Below are positions 24,660-32,450 of a stretch of DNA of 34,117 bases, piece after piece; the stretch's first letter is position 1; each line of letters begins with the position of its first letter. The notes under the pieces were generated by a model that saw only the letters and a program-made list of their open reading frames with translations, was not told where the DNA came from and searched no databases. A program made the translations under genes and the position numbers. Source of the stretch: Candidatus Cacconaster equifaecalis (GTDB lineage Bacteria > Bacteroidota > Bacteroidia > Bacteroidales > UBA932); the NCBI GenBank assembly GCA_018064445.1, contig JAGHVE010000098.1:1-34117 (forward strand). Reading direction: 5' to 3'.

Positions 24660-25451
24660 GATGAAGCCTTCCTGGTCGTAGCCGCGATGGTGCTTGTGGA
24701 TGAGACTGATGAGGAATTCCAGGCGAGGGTCAGGGGCGGACAAGGACTCAAAGCGGGCCAGTTGGGAATCGTAACGGTCCCGGGAGCCACGGCTGAGGCG
24801 TTCATCGGCGTCGCGTGGAATGAAAAAACTCGCCCTGGAGCCCAGATGGCATTGGAATTCGGTCAGAAATATGTTGATGCCGGCAAGATCAAGGTCGCCG
24901 AAGTGGATGTAACGGTTGGGAATGGATTCCAGCCAGGAAACCAAGTCTGTAGACTGGGGATAGCGGGAAACGAAAAGAATCGGGGCACAAAGATGTTCGA
25001 AAAGATACTTCTGCCGCCGGACCATCCGGAAATTCTCCATATTTTCCACACCTATGACAATCACATCTTCAGGTATCCTGAACTCCTGCCAGTCGCTTAT
25101 GAAAAGGAAAGTCCCCGGACAAGGATAGATTATCAGGGATCTGCCGCCAAGCACGGAGCGAACCGGCTCATAGGAGTTTACCGGAAATCCGGGGCAGGAA
25201 CGTGTCCTGTAGATTTTTGAATCGCCGAAAGCCTCAACCTGCCCGGCTCTCGTCATTTCCGGGCCACCCGGCGGAACAATGATTGCGCAGGGATTGACAG
25301 CTTTGTAACTCACCTTGCTGCCGTGCGATGTGGCAATTATCAGATGTTCGTCCCGCAGGTGCTCCAACAGCTTCTCGGGGAAACGGCTGGCCCCGACAGA
25401 TTCTCCCTTTGAAAGCGCTTCCAGAACAGTCCTGTCTCCTCTTTTCATCAT
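24657..25451 (-). CDS. jetD: Wadjet JetD/MksG-like Toprim nuclease
   Basis: 264 residues, predicted DNA-cleaving subunit of the SMC defence complex. Residues 1-50 look like a small winged-helix region. The C-terminal half carries a Toprim pattern: VIVIGVENMENF (Glu136) and YIHFGDLDLAGINIF with the DxD pair Asp186/Asp188 and a following Gly, as in GD(I/L)DxxG of JetD and topoisomerase VI A relatives. It ends GYDQEGFI with a terminal acidic residue. Canonical JetD proteins are about 350-400 residues, so this is a compact form lacking much of the N-terminal arm domain. The start overlaps the jetC stop as ATGA. The stop lies in palindrome copy 1. Function is inferred from motifs and operon position. 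Confidence 0.78.
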   Translation of the reverse strand: MMKRGDRTVLEALSKGESVGASRFPEKLLEHLRDEHLIIATSHGSKVSYKAVNPCAIIVPPGGPEMTRAGQVEAFGDSKIYRTRSCPGFPVNSYEPVRSVLGGRSLIIYPCPGTFLFISDWQEFRIPEDVIVIGVENMENFRMVRRQKYLFEHLCAPILFVSRYPQSTDLVSWLESIPNRYIHFGDLDLAGINIFLTEFQCHLGSRASFFIPRDADERLSRGSRDRYDSQLARFESLSAPDPRLEFLISLIHKHHRGYDQEGFI

Positions 25452-28400
25452 AATCCAAGCTCCGCCTCCTTACGGGTTATCAGGGGAACCACCTTCGTCT
25501 TGGAGGCAGCATCCTTGCTCAAAAGATAGGTATAACGATAGTCGGAAACATTATAGGTGGTCGGCGAGCTGTTGATAAGCAGGATGTTGCGGCTGTTTGC
25601 AAAATTAAGGATACCTTTGACGTTGGAAGGATGCAGCTTGCCTATTTCGTCCATCATACAGTGAATGCGGAACTCCCCGAACTTGCGTGAAACTTTTTCC
25701 TTGAACACATTGATCAGCATAATGTTGACCATCGCCTTCACGAGGATGTCGGTGCCGTCCGAACCCACATTGGCGATTTTTTCCACCCATCCTGTATCGT
25801 TGTCGTTCTCCAGTACCCTGAACTGAAGTTGGAAGGTGTCGGAAAGTGTGAGATAAGGCCGCGCACCGAATTCGTTGAGACAGCTCATAAAACTCTGCAG
25901 GAGTTTCACTGCCTGACGGTTAACGGCAGCGTGCTCATCTGTATCGCTGAAAAGATTGATGCCGGCCAGATGGAACTGGTTCTCATCGCTGAACTCCTTG
26001 ATTTTCAGAAGCAGCTGGACCATCTTGTCGCCTGAGTCGCTCCGGCGCATCTCAATGCTCCTGATGGCCCCGACGAAGTTCTTCTCCTTGAAATCGTAAT
26101 TGATGTCCCTGATTATGCGTTCCACCTCGGAGCCGCCTCGTGTGAGATCGCCCATCTCGCGAGAAACACGCGTCAGAATTTCCAGATACCGGTCACTCGT
26201 GCGCCCACGGTAATCCTCAATCTTGTTCTGTCCCACGAACTCATCCAGCCCGGCGGCATAATCCATATAATCCTCATCCAAAGTGAGATTAGTCCTGAAT
26301 TTAAATGTGTTTCCGGGCCCGAAATTGCCTTTGAAGGCATTGACTGCCAACTTGAAAGAAGTGGAAAGCTCACTTCGGGCGAAAATGTCGGAACGCAGGC
26401 TCTCGAATAGCTGCAGGGCTGAAGAAAACGTTTCCCTCTCCTGAACATTTGAAAGAAATGGCGGGAAAAGTGACACACTCTGCCGGAATTCCTCACACTT
26501 TTCGATGCCTTCCCCGCATTCCTTTTTCTCCTGACGCATCGATTCCAGTCGTTTCTGCTGCAACTCCTTTTGTTCCTGCAGCTTACGTCCTCTTATTTCG
26601 AACCTGCCCTCAAGCTGGGATTTTCTATTCTCAAGACCCTGGCGGTTATCCTTGAACTCATCCTCCCGCTCAAACAGATTTTTCACGTCGATCCTGTATT
26701 CCAGACACTTTTGACGGTTGTCTTCAATAAATTTAAGTTCCCTGCGGGCCACGCTTAACTGAGTCTCGCATTCATTCAGGGCATCCGTATCCACCCCGGC
26801 CCCCTTCATTTCCGCATCCCGCCGGGACCTGAGTTTTTCGAGTGATGAATCAAGTTCCGACTTCTTATTCCTGATTTCAATATTCAACTCACCAAGGCGG
26901 GCATCCCTTTCCTTTTCCAGACGTCCACGGATGCTGTCATACTCCTTGTCAATACCTTCCTTCGCCTTCTTTACTTTTACGGATAAGGCGTCCCGTTCCC
27001 CGTCCAGTCCCTTTTTCTGCGCAACCAAATCAATCTTCGCACGGTCCAGTTCCTCCTTTCTTGCATCGATAAGCAACTTCTGCTGATCCTCGAGTCCCTG
27101 AATTTCGACTTCAAAAGCCTTGATCCGGCCCGGGAAACTCTGCATTTTCGCCTCCGCAATGCTCTTTTGCCGCCGCAGTTCCTTCATTTTCGGGGACATT
27201 TCATCCGAAAGGTCATTCATCCCATCCTCGTACGCCTTGTGGCAGTCAGCTTTTCGCGAAGCAATGTCATCAATAGCAATTTCGTATGTTTCCTTCTCCT
27301 TTCGGAGGAATTCCGGAGTACGGACGGTCGATTCGATACCGTCCAAGTCAATGCTGACGCCGAAAAAGGATACGGCGGTCGGGGCGGAGAGCGCCGGTCG
27401 CAAACCCTTCCTGTAGAGAATCCTCTGCTCGTGGGCCACCTTGCCGATGTTGTTTTCCCAACCCGGCACATTGCCATCCAGCCACTCATAGAACGAGCCC
27501 GACGCATCCGAGAGCATCTTGTCGATGGAGGCAATCTTCTGTTTCAAGTCATCTTCATCGCGATCCCAAGCGGAGAGTGCATCATTCCGCTCGTGGGTGA
27601 GTTTGGAGACTGCCGCTTCATATTCCCCGTTCATCTTGTCGATTTCAAGACCGAGATTGCGGACCAGAGCGTCGATACCCTTCTGCTCGTCCAGCATTTC
27701 GTTCAGGGAAAGGCGCTGCGGGTCTATCTTATCCTTAAGCGGCTGGAAATACTTAAGTTGCACATAGTCCCTGTCCATCTGCCGTTCCTTCTGCCGGTAC
27801 GCTTCAAACTTCTCCTCCAAAGCGGCTGCCGCCTGCTCCCGCTCCGCCTCCGCTTCCGTTCGCTTGCGGTCCCTGGCCGCAGCCACTTTTTCAATGCTGC
27901 GCGTATACTCCTCACGGATTGCTGCCGCCTTGTCCTTGGCTACCATCTCGAAACCGTTGAACTCGGATCTGAGAGTCGACTCCAAAGTCTCGTATTTGGA
28001 AGAAAGTTCGGAATACTCGCGCGTCAGGGTTTCCTTCGTTTTCATCAAGCTCTCCAGATGCTCCCGGATCCGGGGTTCGGCATCGACACGTGCACAGATT
28101 CCGGCAATGCCGATTTCATCATAGTACTTTCGTTTGCGCCTGATCTCCTTCAACTTGTCTTCAACGGCGCCAAGTTCCTTGTTGATTCCTTCCCTTTCCT
28201 TCTCGAACTTTCCCTTTTCCTCCGAAAGCAGACGCTCCAGACGCTTTATTTCCGCCTCTGAATTCTGCACGCTCTGCTCCAGATAAGGTATGCGCTCTCC
28301 AGCCACCCTCACAGCAAAGAGCAGCTGAGCCCAGGTGTCGGTTATCTGTTCCTTGCTGTAAAGCAACTGGCGATATTTGTTTATAGCATCATCTGCCTGT

Positions 28401-29125
28401 TTGCGAACTGGGATTTCCCCTTTCGCATTGGTTCTGAACCATATGGAGATATCATTGTATTCCTGTTCGAACTCCGCCACCTGCCTGCGGTAATAGCCCA
28501 AATCGATTCCCATCTCATCCTCATTCATGGAGCGGATGATGATCTCCTTGATGAAATCAGCATCCACTCTGGAATTCAGAAACACATTCTGCAGGCTCCT
28601 CGGAATATTCTGATACTTGGGACTTTCCATCAGGGAGAACTTATGAAACTCCTTGTCGGTCGCCTGCCGGTTGCCGTAGATTATATTCCGATACTCATCA
28701 TATTTGTCGATGATGCGGCTCAGATGCCTGCCCTCCAGACGCTGGCGGATTACCGTGTATTCGCTGGTCACATCGCCAGTCATTTCATCCACAAACCATT
28801 CGCGCCTGTAGGCGGCATCGATGAAGCGGAAGCACGCGCGCCCCTGGTTTCGGAACACCACCACGCAGAACGGGCCGTGTTCGTGCGTGACCTCATATAT
28901 TATATAGGAATTGGAATGTGGCAGATAAAAGTCATCGAAACCTTTTTTCTCCTTGGGGATGCCGAGATGAAGTTTGTCTCCGTTGTAGAAAAACAGAATC
29001 GCCCTCAGGAGAGTGCTTTTGCCCACGCCCTGCGTGCCGATGAAATGCACGTTTCCGTCCAGACGCATCTCCGCATAGGGAGTGTTCGCGCTGTTGATGA
29101 ATACCACCTTACTCAATGACCTCAT
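25448..29125 (-). CDS. jetC: Wadjet JetC/MksB-like SMC ATPase
   Basis: 1225 residues, the motor of a MukB/MksB-type SMC complex that in Wadjet systems extrudes and detects circular plasmid DNA. The N-terminal head has Walker A GTQGVGKST (30-38). A long heptad-rich coiled coil runs roughly 230-950 with a central hinge region around 520-600. The C-terminal head has the signature-like VGSDGTDILVKAM and Walker B FRIHCMMDE (about 1159-1160), then LLINSSPT. Both ATPase halves are intact. ATG 29125 (MRSLSKVVFIN) is chosen over an in-frame TTG at 29131. It overlaps the end of jetB by 17 bases and jetD by four, so the genes are translated as a unit. Confidence 0.9.
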   Translation of the reverse strand: MRSLSKVVFINSANTPYAEMRLDGNVHFIGTQGVGKSTLLRAILFFYNGDKLHLGIPKEKKGFDDFYLPHSNSYIIYEVTHEHGPFCVVVFRNQGRACFRFIDAAYRREWFVDEMTGDVTSEYTVIRQRLEGRHLSRIIDKYDEYRNIIYGNRQATDKEFHKFSLMESPKYQNIPRSLQNVFLNSRVDADFIKEIIIRSMNEDEMGIDLGYYRRQVAEFEQEYNDISIWFRTNAKGEIPVRKQADDAINKYRQLLYSKEQITDTWAQLLFAVRVAGERIPYLEQSVQNSEAEIKRLERLLSEEKGKFEKEREGINKELGAVEDKLKEIRRKRKYYDEIGIAGICARVDAEPRIREHLESLMKTKETLTREYSELSSKYETLESTLRSEFNGFEMVAKDKAAAIREEYTRSIEKVAAARDRKRTEAEAEREQAAAALEEKFEAYRQKERQMDRDYVQLKYFQPLKDKIDPQRLSLNEMLDEQKGIDALVRNLGLEIDKMNGEYEAAVSKLTHERNDALSAWDRDEDDLKQKIASIDKMLSDASGSFYEWLDGNVPGWENNIGKVAHEQRILYRKGLRPALSAPTAVSFFGVSIDLDGIESTVRTPEFLRKEKETYEIAIDDIASRKADCHKAYEDGMNDLSDEMSPKMKELRRQKSIAEAKMQSFPGRIKAFEVEIQGLEDQQKLLIDARKEELDRAKIDLVAQKKGLDGERDALSVKVKKAKEGIDKEYDSIRGRLEKERDARLGELNIEIRNKKSELDSSLEKLRSRRDAEMKGAGVDTDALNECETQLSVARRELKFIEDNRQKCLEYRIDVKNLFEREDEFKDNRQGLENRKSQLEGRFEIRGRKLQEQKELQQKRLESMRQEKKECGEGIEKCEEFRQSVSLFPPFLSNVQERETFSSALQLFESLRSDIFARSELSTSFKLAVNAFKGNFGPGNTFKFRTNLTLDEDYMDYAAGLDEFVGQNKIEDYRGRTSDRYLEILTRVSREMGDLTRGGSEVERIIRDINYDFKEKNFVGAIRSIEMRRSDSGDKMVQLLLKIKEFSDENQFHLAGINLFSDTDEHAAVNRQAVKLLQSFMSCLNEFGARPYLTLSDTFQLQFRVLENDNDTGWVEKIANVGSDGTDILVKAMVNIMLINVFKEKVSRKFGEFRIHCMMDEIGKLHPSNVKGILNFANSRNILLINSSPTTYNVSDYRYTYLLSKDAASKTKVVPLITRKEAELGL

Positions 29126-29660
29126 TTTCAACCTCCTCTGACACTGTCAGACAATCAACCAGTTCTTCTATGTAATGGAACGCACTCGTTACCTTCCAGA
29201 GGGCGTCAAGTTCGTTCTCCAGTTCAATGAAACCCGCTTTTTCCAAATCGTCAACAAGTTTGTCAACGACCTCTTCCAGAGAGAGTTTCTCCTTATAAAG
29301 TTTTGTAGCCTTCTCCTTGAGCTCGATGTCCGAGGACATCTGTTCGAGAATATTGGACTTCAGAAAGGTAAAACCGGAGCCGAAGGCGGAATTGAATGTC
29401 TTCAGGAAGTCCAGACGGTCTATCCAGCGGGAGAAACGTTCAAGTTTGTCGGCGAGTTCCACCTTTGTCTCGCTACGCGAGAAAAAATAATAGCCGTTGC
29501 CGGCCTCAAGCGTGAAACCTATTCCATCGAAGTACTCCCTATACTGTTCATACTCATCCTCGATAGCCTCATACCAGCGCTTTACATTCTGCCGTACGCT
29601 GTTCGAAGAGATAAACCCTCCCCGGCTCAAAGTGTCGAATATTTCTTTTGTGTGTTTCAT
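29109..29660 (-). CDS. jetB: Wadjet JetB/MksE-like subunit
   Basis: 183 residues, MukE/MksE-type winged-helix protein that binds the kleisin and DNA. Seen: an N-terminal helix (KEIFDTLSRGGFISSN), YYFFSRSETKV strand, a repeat of helices (LADKLERFSRWIDRLDFLKTF, SDIELKEKATKLYKEKLSLEEVVDKLVDDLEK), and GFIELENELDALWKVTSAFHYIEELVDCL, the pattern of MksE. It is acidic at the C-terminus. A palindrome copy separates it from upstream jetA, and its tail overlaps jetC. Assignment relies on the family pattern and operon order. Confidence 0.82.
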   Translation of the reverse strand: MKHTKEIFDTLSRGGFISSNSVRQNVKRWYEAIEDEYEQYREYFDGIGFTLEAGNGYYFFSRSETKVELADKLERFSRWIDRLDFLKTFNSAFGSGFTFLKSNILEQMSSDIELKEKATKLYKEKLSLEEVVDKLVDDLEKAGFIELENELDALWKVTSAFHYIEELVDCLTVSEEVENEVIE

Positions 29661-29674
29661 AGTTTCAGCGGACT

Positions 29675-29709
29675 TTGCGCAAAACGCGAGTGACTCGCGT
29701 TTTGCGCAA
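29675..29709 (+). repeat. Island palindrome, copy 2 (between jetA and jetB)
   Basis: Left arm TTGCGCAAAACGCGAG (29675-29690), centre TGA, right arm CTCGCGTTTTGCGCAA (29694-29709): perfect 16-bp arms. It almost fills the 57-base jetA-jetB gap, so a stable hairpin is expected between these two cistrons of the operon. It could stabilise, process or attenuate the message. Confidence 0.95.
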
Positions 29710-29717
29710 CATTTCGT

Positions 29718-30914
29718 TTATTGCGGAAAAATCAGTGGGTATTCAATGTCCTGATCATTGGCTGTCATTTCTGTAATTTGAAGTTCGGGCAAAAACTGTG
29801 AGGCGACCTGGCAGAAAAGTACCAGACGGTCCTCCCGTTCGAGAGTCTTATGGCAATTGTAATGCTGCACGAAAGCATACAGGTCCTCCCCCGAAGCCGC
29901 AAAGGCATTCTTCAGTTCCAACGTGCTCACCATATCAAGGATTTCCGTGTCCTGATCCAAATAATCCAGACCGATCGGATCAGCCTTGCGGCTGCGGGCC
30001 ATTGTTCCGGTCTTCATTTTAAGAGCGAGTGCCTTGATAGCCGCCAGCCCATCATCGGAGTTGCGAAGCATATCCAGCGAGAGTTTGAGAGTATATTTCG
30101 GTCTGTTCTCCATCCACACGGGATTGATGGAATTAAGCACCGGCAGCACGTCGGTCTGACTTTCCAACACCATCTGATCTTTCAGATACTTGATCTTACG
30201 GAGCTTTTTGAGCAGTCGGTCCTGATACTCGATAAGGTTCAGATACTCAATGATCTGCCGGTCGAGTTCCAAAATGTTGTGATACGCATCCTTCAACTGC
30301 AGGCGGACATCCTGCACTGTAGCGCGCAGGCCCACATCCATAGCCACCGCAAAAAAGCCCTGCTGTCTGTTGTCCAGATAATCCTCCGTCTGCAGGATCA
30401 GCTCGGCAATACTATGGCGCTGAGTGTCGAGCTTCTCCAGTTTAGCTTTCTTTATCAGGTAGTTAGGCTCATTCTTATAGGTATTGTCGATGTTGCGTTT
30501 GAGATCGATGACGTTACGCAGAGTAGTGAGGGCAATATTGCGCAGAATCTTTCTCACCTGCTTCAGATACTCGAACTTCCTCTGTTCCGAATTCTCCATC
30601 ATATAATAATTGATGGCCGCATCCAAAGCCTCGATGCTCTCCCTTACGCTCGCAATGCTGATCTGCTCATTGACCTGCAGCACTTCCTCGAAAAAATGCA
30701 TATAAACATCCTCCAGTTCCAGGAAATCTCCGCTGTCGTGAATCACTCCGCGGTCTATCAGAAACTGCAGCCTCTCCTGCCGGTATTCCACCAGCGCCCG
30801 TGCCACGTCATAGTGCAGATTCCCCTCCCGCCTCCTATGGAACATTTCCTTGAGAAGCGCCTTCTCCCTGCCCATCATCTTCAGCAGTTCGTCTATATTA
30901 TTGAATGCGTTCAT
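29718..30914 (-). CDS. jetA: Wadjet JetA/MksF-like kleisin
   Basis: 398 residues, predicted kleisin linking JetC heads and JetB. The N-terminal about 80 residues fit a winged-helix domain (HYDVARALVEYRQERLQFLIDRG, FLELEDVYMHFFEEVL), the middle is helical (YYMMENSEQRKFEYLKQVRKIL, TTLRNVIDLKRNIDNTYKNE), and the C-terminal part (from about 330) may be a second winged helix (EDLYAFVQHYN, FLPELQITEM). It is first in the operon jetA-jetB-jetC-jetD. The start ATG 30914 follows a leader of about 245 bases holding a structured RNA and a palindrome. The annotation is by context and general shape; similarity to MukF is weak by eye. Confidence 0.72.
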   Translation of the reverse strand: MNAFNNIDELLKMMGREKALLKEMFHRRREGNLHYDVARALVEYRQERLQFLIDRGVIHDSGDFLELEDVYMHFFEEVLQVNEQISIASVRESIEALDAAINYYMMENSEQRKFEYLKQVRKILRNIALTTLRNVIDLKRNIDNTYKNEPNYLIKKAKLEKLDTQRHSIAELILQTEDYLDNRQQGFFAVAMDVGLRATVQDVRLQLKDAYHNILELDRQIIEYLNLIEYQDRLLKKLRKIKYLKDQMVLESQTDVLPVLNSINPVWMENRPKYTLKLSLDMLRNSDDGLAAIKALALKMKTGTMARSRKADPIGLDYLDQDTEILDMVSTLELKNAFAASGEDLYAFVQHYNCHKTLEREDRLVLFCQVASQFLPELQITEMTANDQDIEYPLIFPQ

Positions 30915-30945
30915 ATCATGTGCTGTGAGTGTTTATCCGCCGATG

Positions 30946-30980
30946 TTGCGCAATACGCGAGTCACTCGCGTTTTGCGCAA
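30946..30980 (+). repeat. Island palindrome, copy 3 (jetA leader)
   Basis: Left arm TTGCGCAATACGCGAG (30946-30961), centre TCA, right arm CTCGCGTTTTGCGCAA (30965-30980), with one arm mismatch. It lies in the jetA 5' leader, 13 bases after the last hairpin of leader RNA copy A and 31 bases before ATG 30914. Confidence 0.92.
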
Positions 30981-30993
30981 ACAATGCAACGGC

Positions 30994-31172
30994 CGGGTTC
31001 CATGGAGGAAACCGATGCCTGAGATGAATATTCAGGGGAGTATCTGCGCTGAAAGAAGCCAGGCTCGCAGATACTCCCCCGTCGAATTTGTATGACATGG
31101 TTAATATCTGCAGCCAAGACGTTTTCAGCTCATGACATATGAGACAGAAGTGTCTTGCTGGTTGCAAATATA
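30994..31172 (-). ncRNA. Structured leader RNA, copy A (upstream of jetA), with its -7 box
   Basis: Read leftward: -7 box TATATTTG (31172-31165), a hairpin AGAC-6-GTCT in a CAGCAAGAC context (31159-31141), a 14-bp perfect stem CGCAGATACTCCCC/GGGGAGTATCTGCG with a 17-base loop (31079-31035), a CCTGA...TCAGG hairpin, and a hairpin CGGTTTCC...GGAACCCG (31014-30994). Transcription would begin near 31160. Every element, and the 93-base distance from the -7 box to the long stem, recurs in copy B on the other strand. Whether it is a cis leader of jetA or a separate small RNA is unknown; no Rfam family is recognised by eye. Confidence 0.62.
31165..31172 (-). promoter_or_regulatory. -7 box of the jet operon
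   Basis: Read leftward, TATATTTG matches TAnnTTTG. A TTG at 31195-31193 about 20 bases upstream may be the -33 element. It is the only good promoter in the jetA upstream region and would produce a leader of about 245 bases. Confidence 0.6.
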
Positions 31173-31225
31173 TGATTTCTTTTTCTTAAGAACAATACCG
31201 GAGTTGAGGCAGAACAAAAAGTTTT

Positions 31226-31257
31226 GGCCGACCACAATTCCGGCTATTTGGTCAGCC
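31226..31257. other. Hairpin/dyad between the divergent promoters
   Basis: GGCCGACCA (31226-31234) and TGGTCAGCC (31249-31257) pair at eight of nine positions around a 14-base loop. It sits in the 129-base spacer between the two -7 boxes, where a shared repressor or activator could bind. The rest of the spacer shows no gene and is A/T-tract rich. Confidence 0.4.
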
Positions 31258-31301
31258 CTTCATTTTTCAACAATGGACTTTTATCATATGAAATAAATAC
31301 A

Positions 31302-31309
31302 TATATTTG
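31302..31309 (+). promoter_or_regulatory. -7 box of the RAYT gene
   Basis: TATATTTG matches TAnnTTTG, followed by the same downstream context as the jet promoter. Transcription near 31314 gives a leader of about 190 bases. The -33 region reads TTTT rather than TTTG. Confidence 0.6.
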
Positions 31310-31484
31310 CCTGCAGCAAGACGCATCTGTCTTAAGTCTATTAGGCTTAATGGTATTATGTCTGCGGACAACCGCTTATGAACAAAGAAGTTAGCGGGGA
31401 ATATCTGCAGAAAAGGCCATTAAGCGCAGATATTCCCCTGAAAATATATTTCAGGCCCCCGGTTCGTTTTCATAAACGTACCGG
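31302..31484 (+). ncRNA. Structured leader RNA, copy B (upstream of the RAYT gene), with its -7 box
   Basis: In order: -7 box TATATTTG (31302-31309), hairpin AAGAC-GCATCT-GTCTT (31318-31333), a TTAAG/CTTAA hairpin, a 13-bp stem GGGGAATATCTGC/GCAGATATTCCCC (31396-31408 with 31426-31438), hairpin CCTGAAA-ATATA-TTTCAGG (31437-31455, sharing two bases), and CCGGTTCGTTT-TCAT-AAACGTACCGG (31459-31484, one mismatch). Compared with copy A, one stem position is A-T here and G-C there, so pairing is conserved while sequence changes. The long stem begins 94 bases after the -7 box start (93 in copy A). Function unknown. Confidence 0.62.
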
Positions 31485-31505
31485 ATACTATTATCGTGTT
31501 ATCCC

Positions 31506-32450
31506 ATGAAACAATTCGCTGAAAAAATTCTTGCGCAATACGCGAGTGACTCGCGTCCGCGCAAACATCTGTACCTGAGGGGCAATCACCAGCAGGACAT
31601 GTTCCACGACAAAGTGGACAAGATCAACGCCTGGAACCGCCTATGGCTCAGCGCAAAAGCCACTGGAGTAGAAATCTTTTCCGTTGCCATTCTCGACAAT
31701 CATATGCATTTGGCTATCCAACTCCGGTATGATGGGCAGGAGACTGACTTCATGCACCATTTCAGGCTCAGCATCACGCAGTATTACAATCGGCGTTATG
31801 CGCTAAAAGGAATGCTTGGCACGCGAAAATTCGGGCGCGCGACACTTTACGATGCAGAAGATTTGAAGGATTGCGTCTGCTACCACATTCGCAACGTGCT
31901 GCACCATGGCATTTCCAGCAATTATCTGGATTACCCGTTCAGCACTGCACGATACGCTTTCGGGCTGATTTCCAAAGAACAGCGGGGCCACTATACAAGC
32001 AAGACGCTTCCTGAAAACCTTGCCCACGCCTATTTACCTGTCCGAGAGAAACTTCCTGAAGGATGGACAATAACATCCGAAGGTCTGATCGTTCCCCCGG
32101 AACGTGTCTTCCGATCAGATAGGGTAGAAGAACTGTTTGGCGGTTCACGCGAAAAATATCTCGGAGCGCTCACACATCGCACCTCGCGCGAAACCAACGA
32201 TGAAGATGAACCTTGCGCAAAACGCGAGTCACTCGCGTCTGCGCAAACTCTCGACGAAACGGTGGTGGAATTCGTGAAAAAGAAGTCACCGGTTCCCCTC
32301 CCTGCAATGAGTTTTATGAAGAAAATAGAGATTTTGGGTTATGTACGCAAGGAATTTCCTAAAGTCGGCTATAGATCTCTAGAGAGAATCTTCGGCATCC
32401 CGGCAAGCACAATACGCTATTACATCAAAAAGTTGCACGGACGCGAGTAA
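31506..32450 (+). CDS. REP-associated tyrosine transposase (RAYT), HUH family
   Basis: 314 residues. The IS200-like Y1 core starts at about residue 20: KHLYLRGNHQQDMF (family RGN motif), then DNHMHLAIQ with the metal-binding HUH pair His66/His68, a helix with LSITQYYNRRYALKGMLG, and VCYHIRNVLHHGI, where Tyr126 is the likely nucleophile. The C-terminal (about 265-312) is a helix-turn-helix (FPKVGYRSLERIFGIPASTIRYYIKKL). RAYTs nick and move palindromic REP elements. Three copies of the island palindrome are inside the gene: codons 9-20, the linker 236-247, and the stop, where TAA is the palindrome centre. The ATG at 31506 is forced because the core begins right after the first palindrome. Confidence 0.85.
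   Translation: MKQFAEKILAQYASDSRPRKHLYLRGNHQQDMFHDKVDKINAWNRLWLSAKATGVEIFSVAILDNHMHLAIQLRYDGQETDFMHHFRLSITQYYNRRYALKGMLGTRKFGRATLYDAEDLKDCVCYHIRNVLHHGISSNYLDYPFSTARYAFGLISKEQRGHYTSKTLPENLAHAYLPVREKLPEGWTITSEGLIVPPERVFRSDRVEELFGGSREKYLGALTHRTSRETNDEDEPCAKRESLASAQTLDETVVEFVKKKSPVPLPAMSFMKKIEILGYVRKEFPKVGYRSLERIFGIPASTIRYYIKKLHGRE
31531..31565 (+). repeat. Island palindrome, copy 4 (RAYT N-terminus)
   Basis: Left arm TTGCGCAATACGCGAG (31531-31546), centre TGA, degenerate right arm CTCGCGTCCGCGCAA. It is translated in frame as LAQYASDSRPRK, immediately before the transposase core. Confidence 0.85.
32213..32247 (+). repeat. Island palindrome, copy 5 (RAYT linker)
   Basis: Left arm TTGCGCAAAACGCGAG (32213-32228), centre TCA, right arm CTCGCGTCTGCGCAAA with changes. 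It is read in frame as CAKRESLASAQ, in the linker between the catalytic core and the helix-turn-helix. Confidence 0.85.

Noticed and set aside
24462-25220. Rightward frame spanning the GNAT end, palindrome 1 and jetD
   Set aside because: It overlaps two recognised genes in other frames and is open only because the palindrome reads through.
27167-28261. Long rightward open frame opposite jetC
   Set aside because: Antisense to the coiled coil of an intact SMC protein; low-complexity hydrophobic composition typical of a reverse-complement of charged codons.
29850-31022. Long rightward open frame opposite jetA
   Set aside because: It is antisense to a conserved operon gene, has no family resemblance and runs through the palindrome; a codon-bias shadow.
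31140-31334. Invertible promoter (phase-variable inverton)
   Set aside because: The inverted repeats carry outward -7 boxes on both sides, so inversion would leave both genes promoted. No recombinase gene is nearby and the repeats are imperfect. Paired leaders explain it better.
31302-31505. Retron-type or group II intron RNA
   Set aside because: No reverse transcriptase is present in the window, and the hairpin layout lacks domain V or msr/msd features.
31506-32450. Ordinary IS200/IS605 insertion sequence
   Set aside because: There is no tnpB, no bounded left and right ends, and the protein has the RGN motif and layout of RAYTs rather than of the about 150-residue IS200 enzyme.
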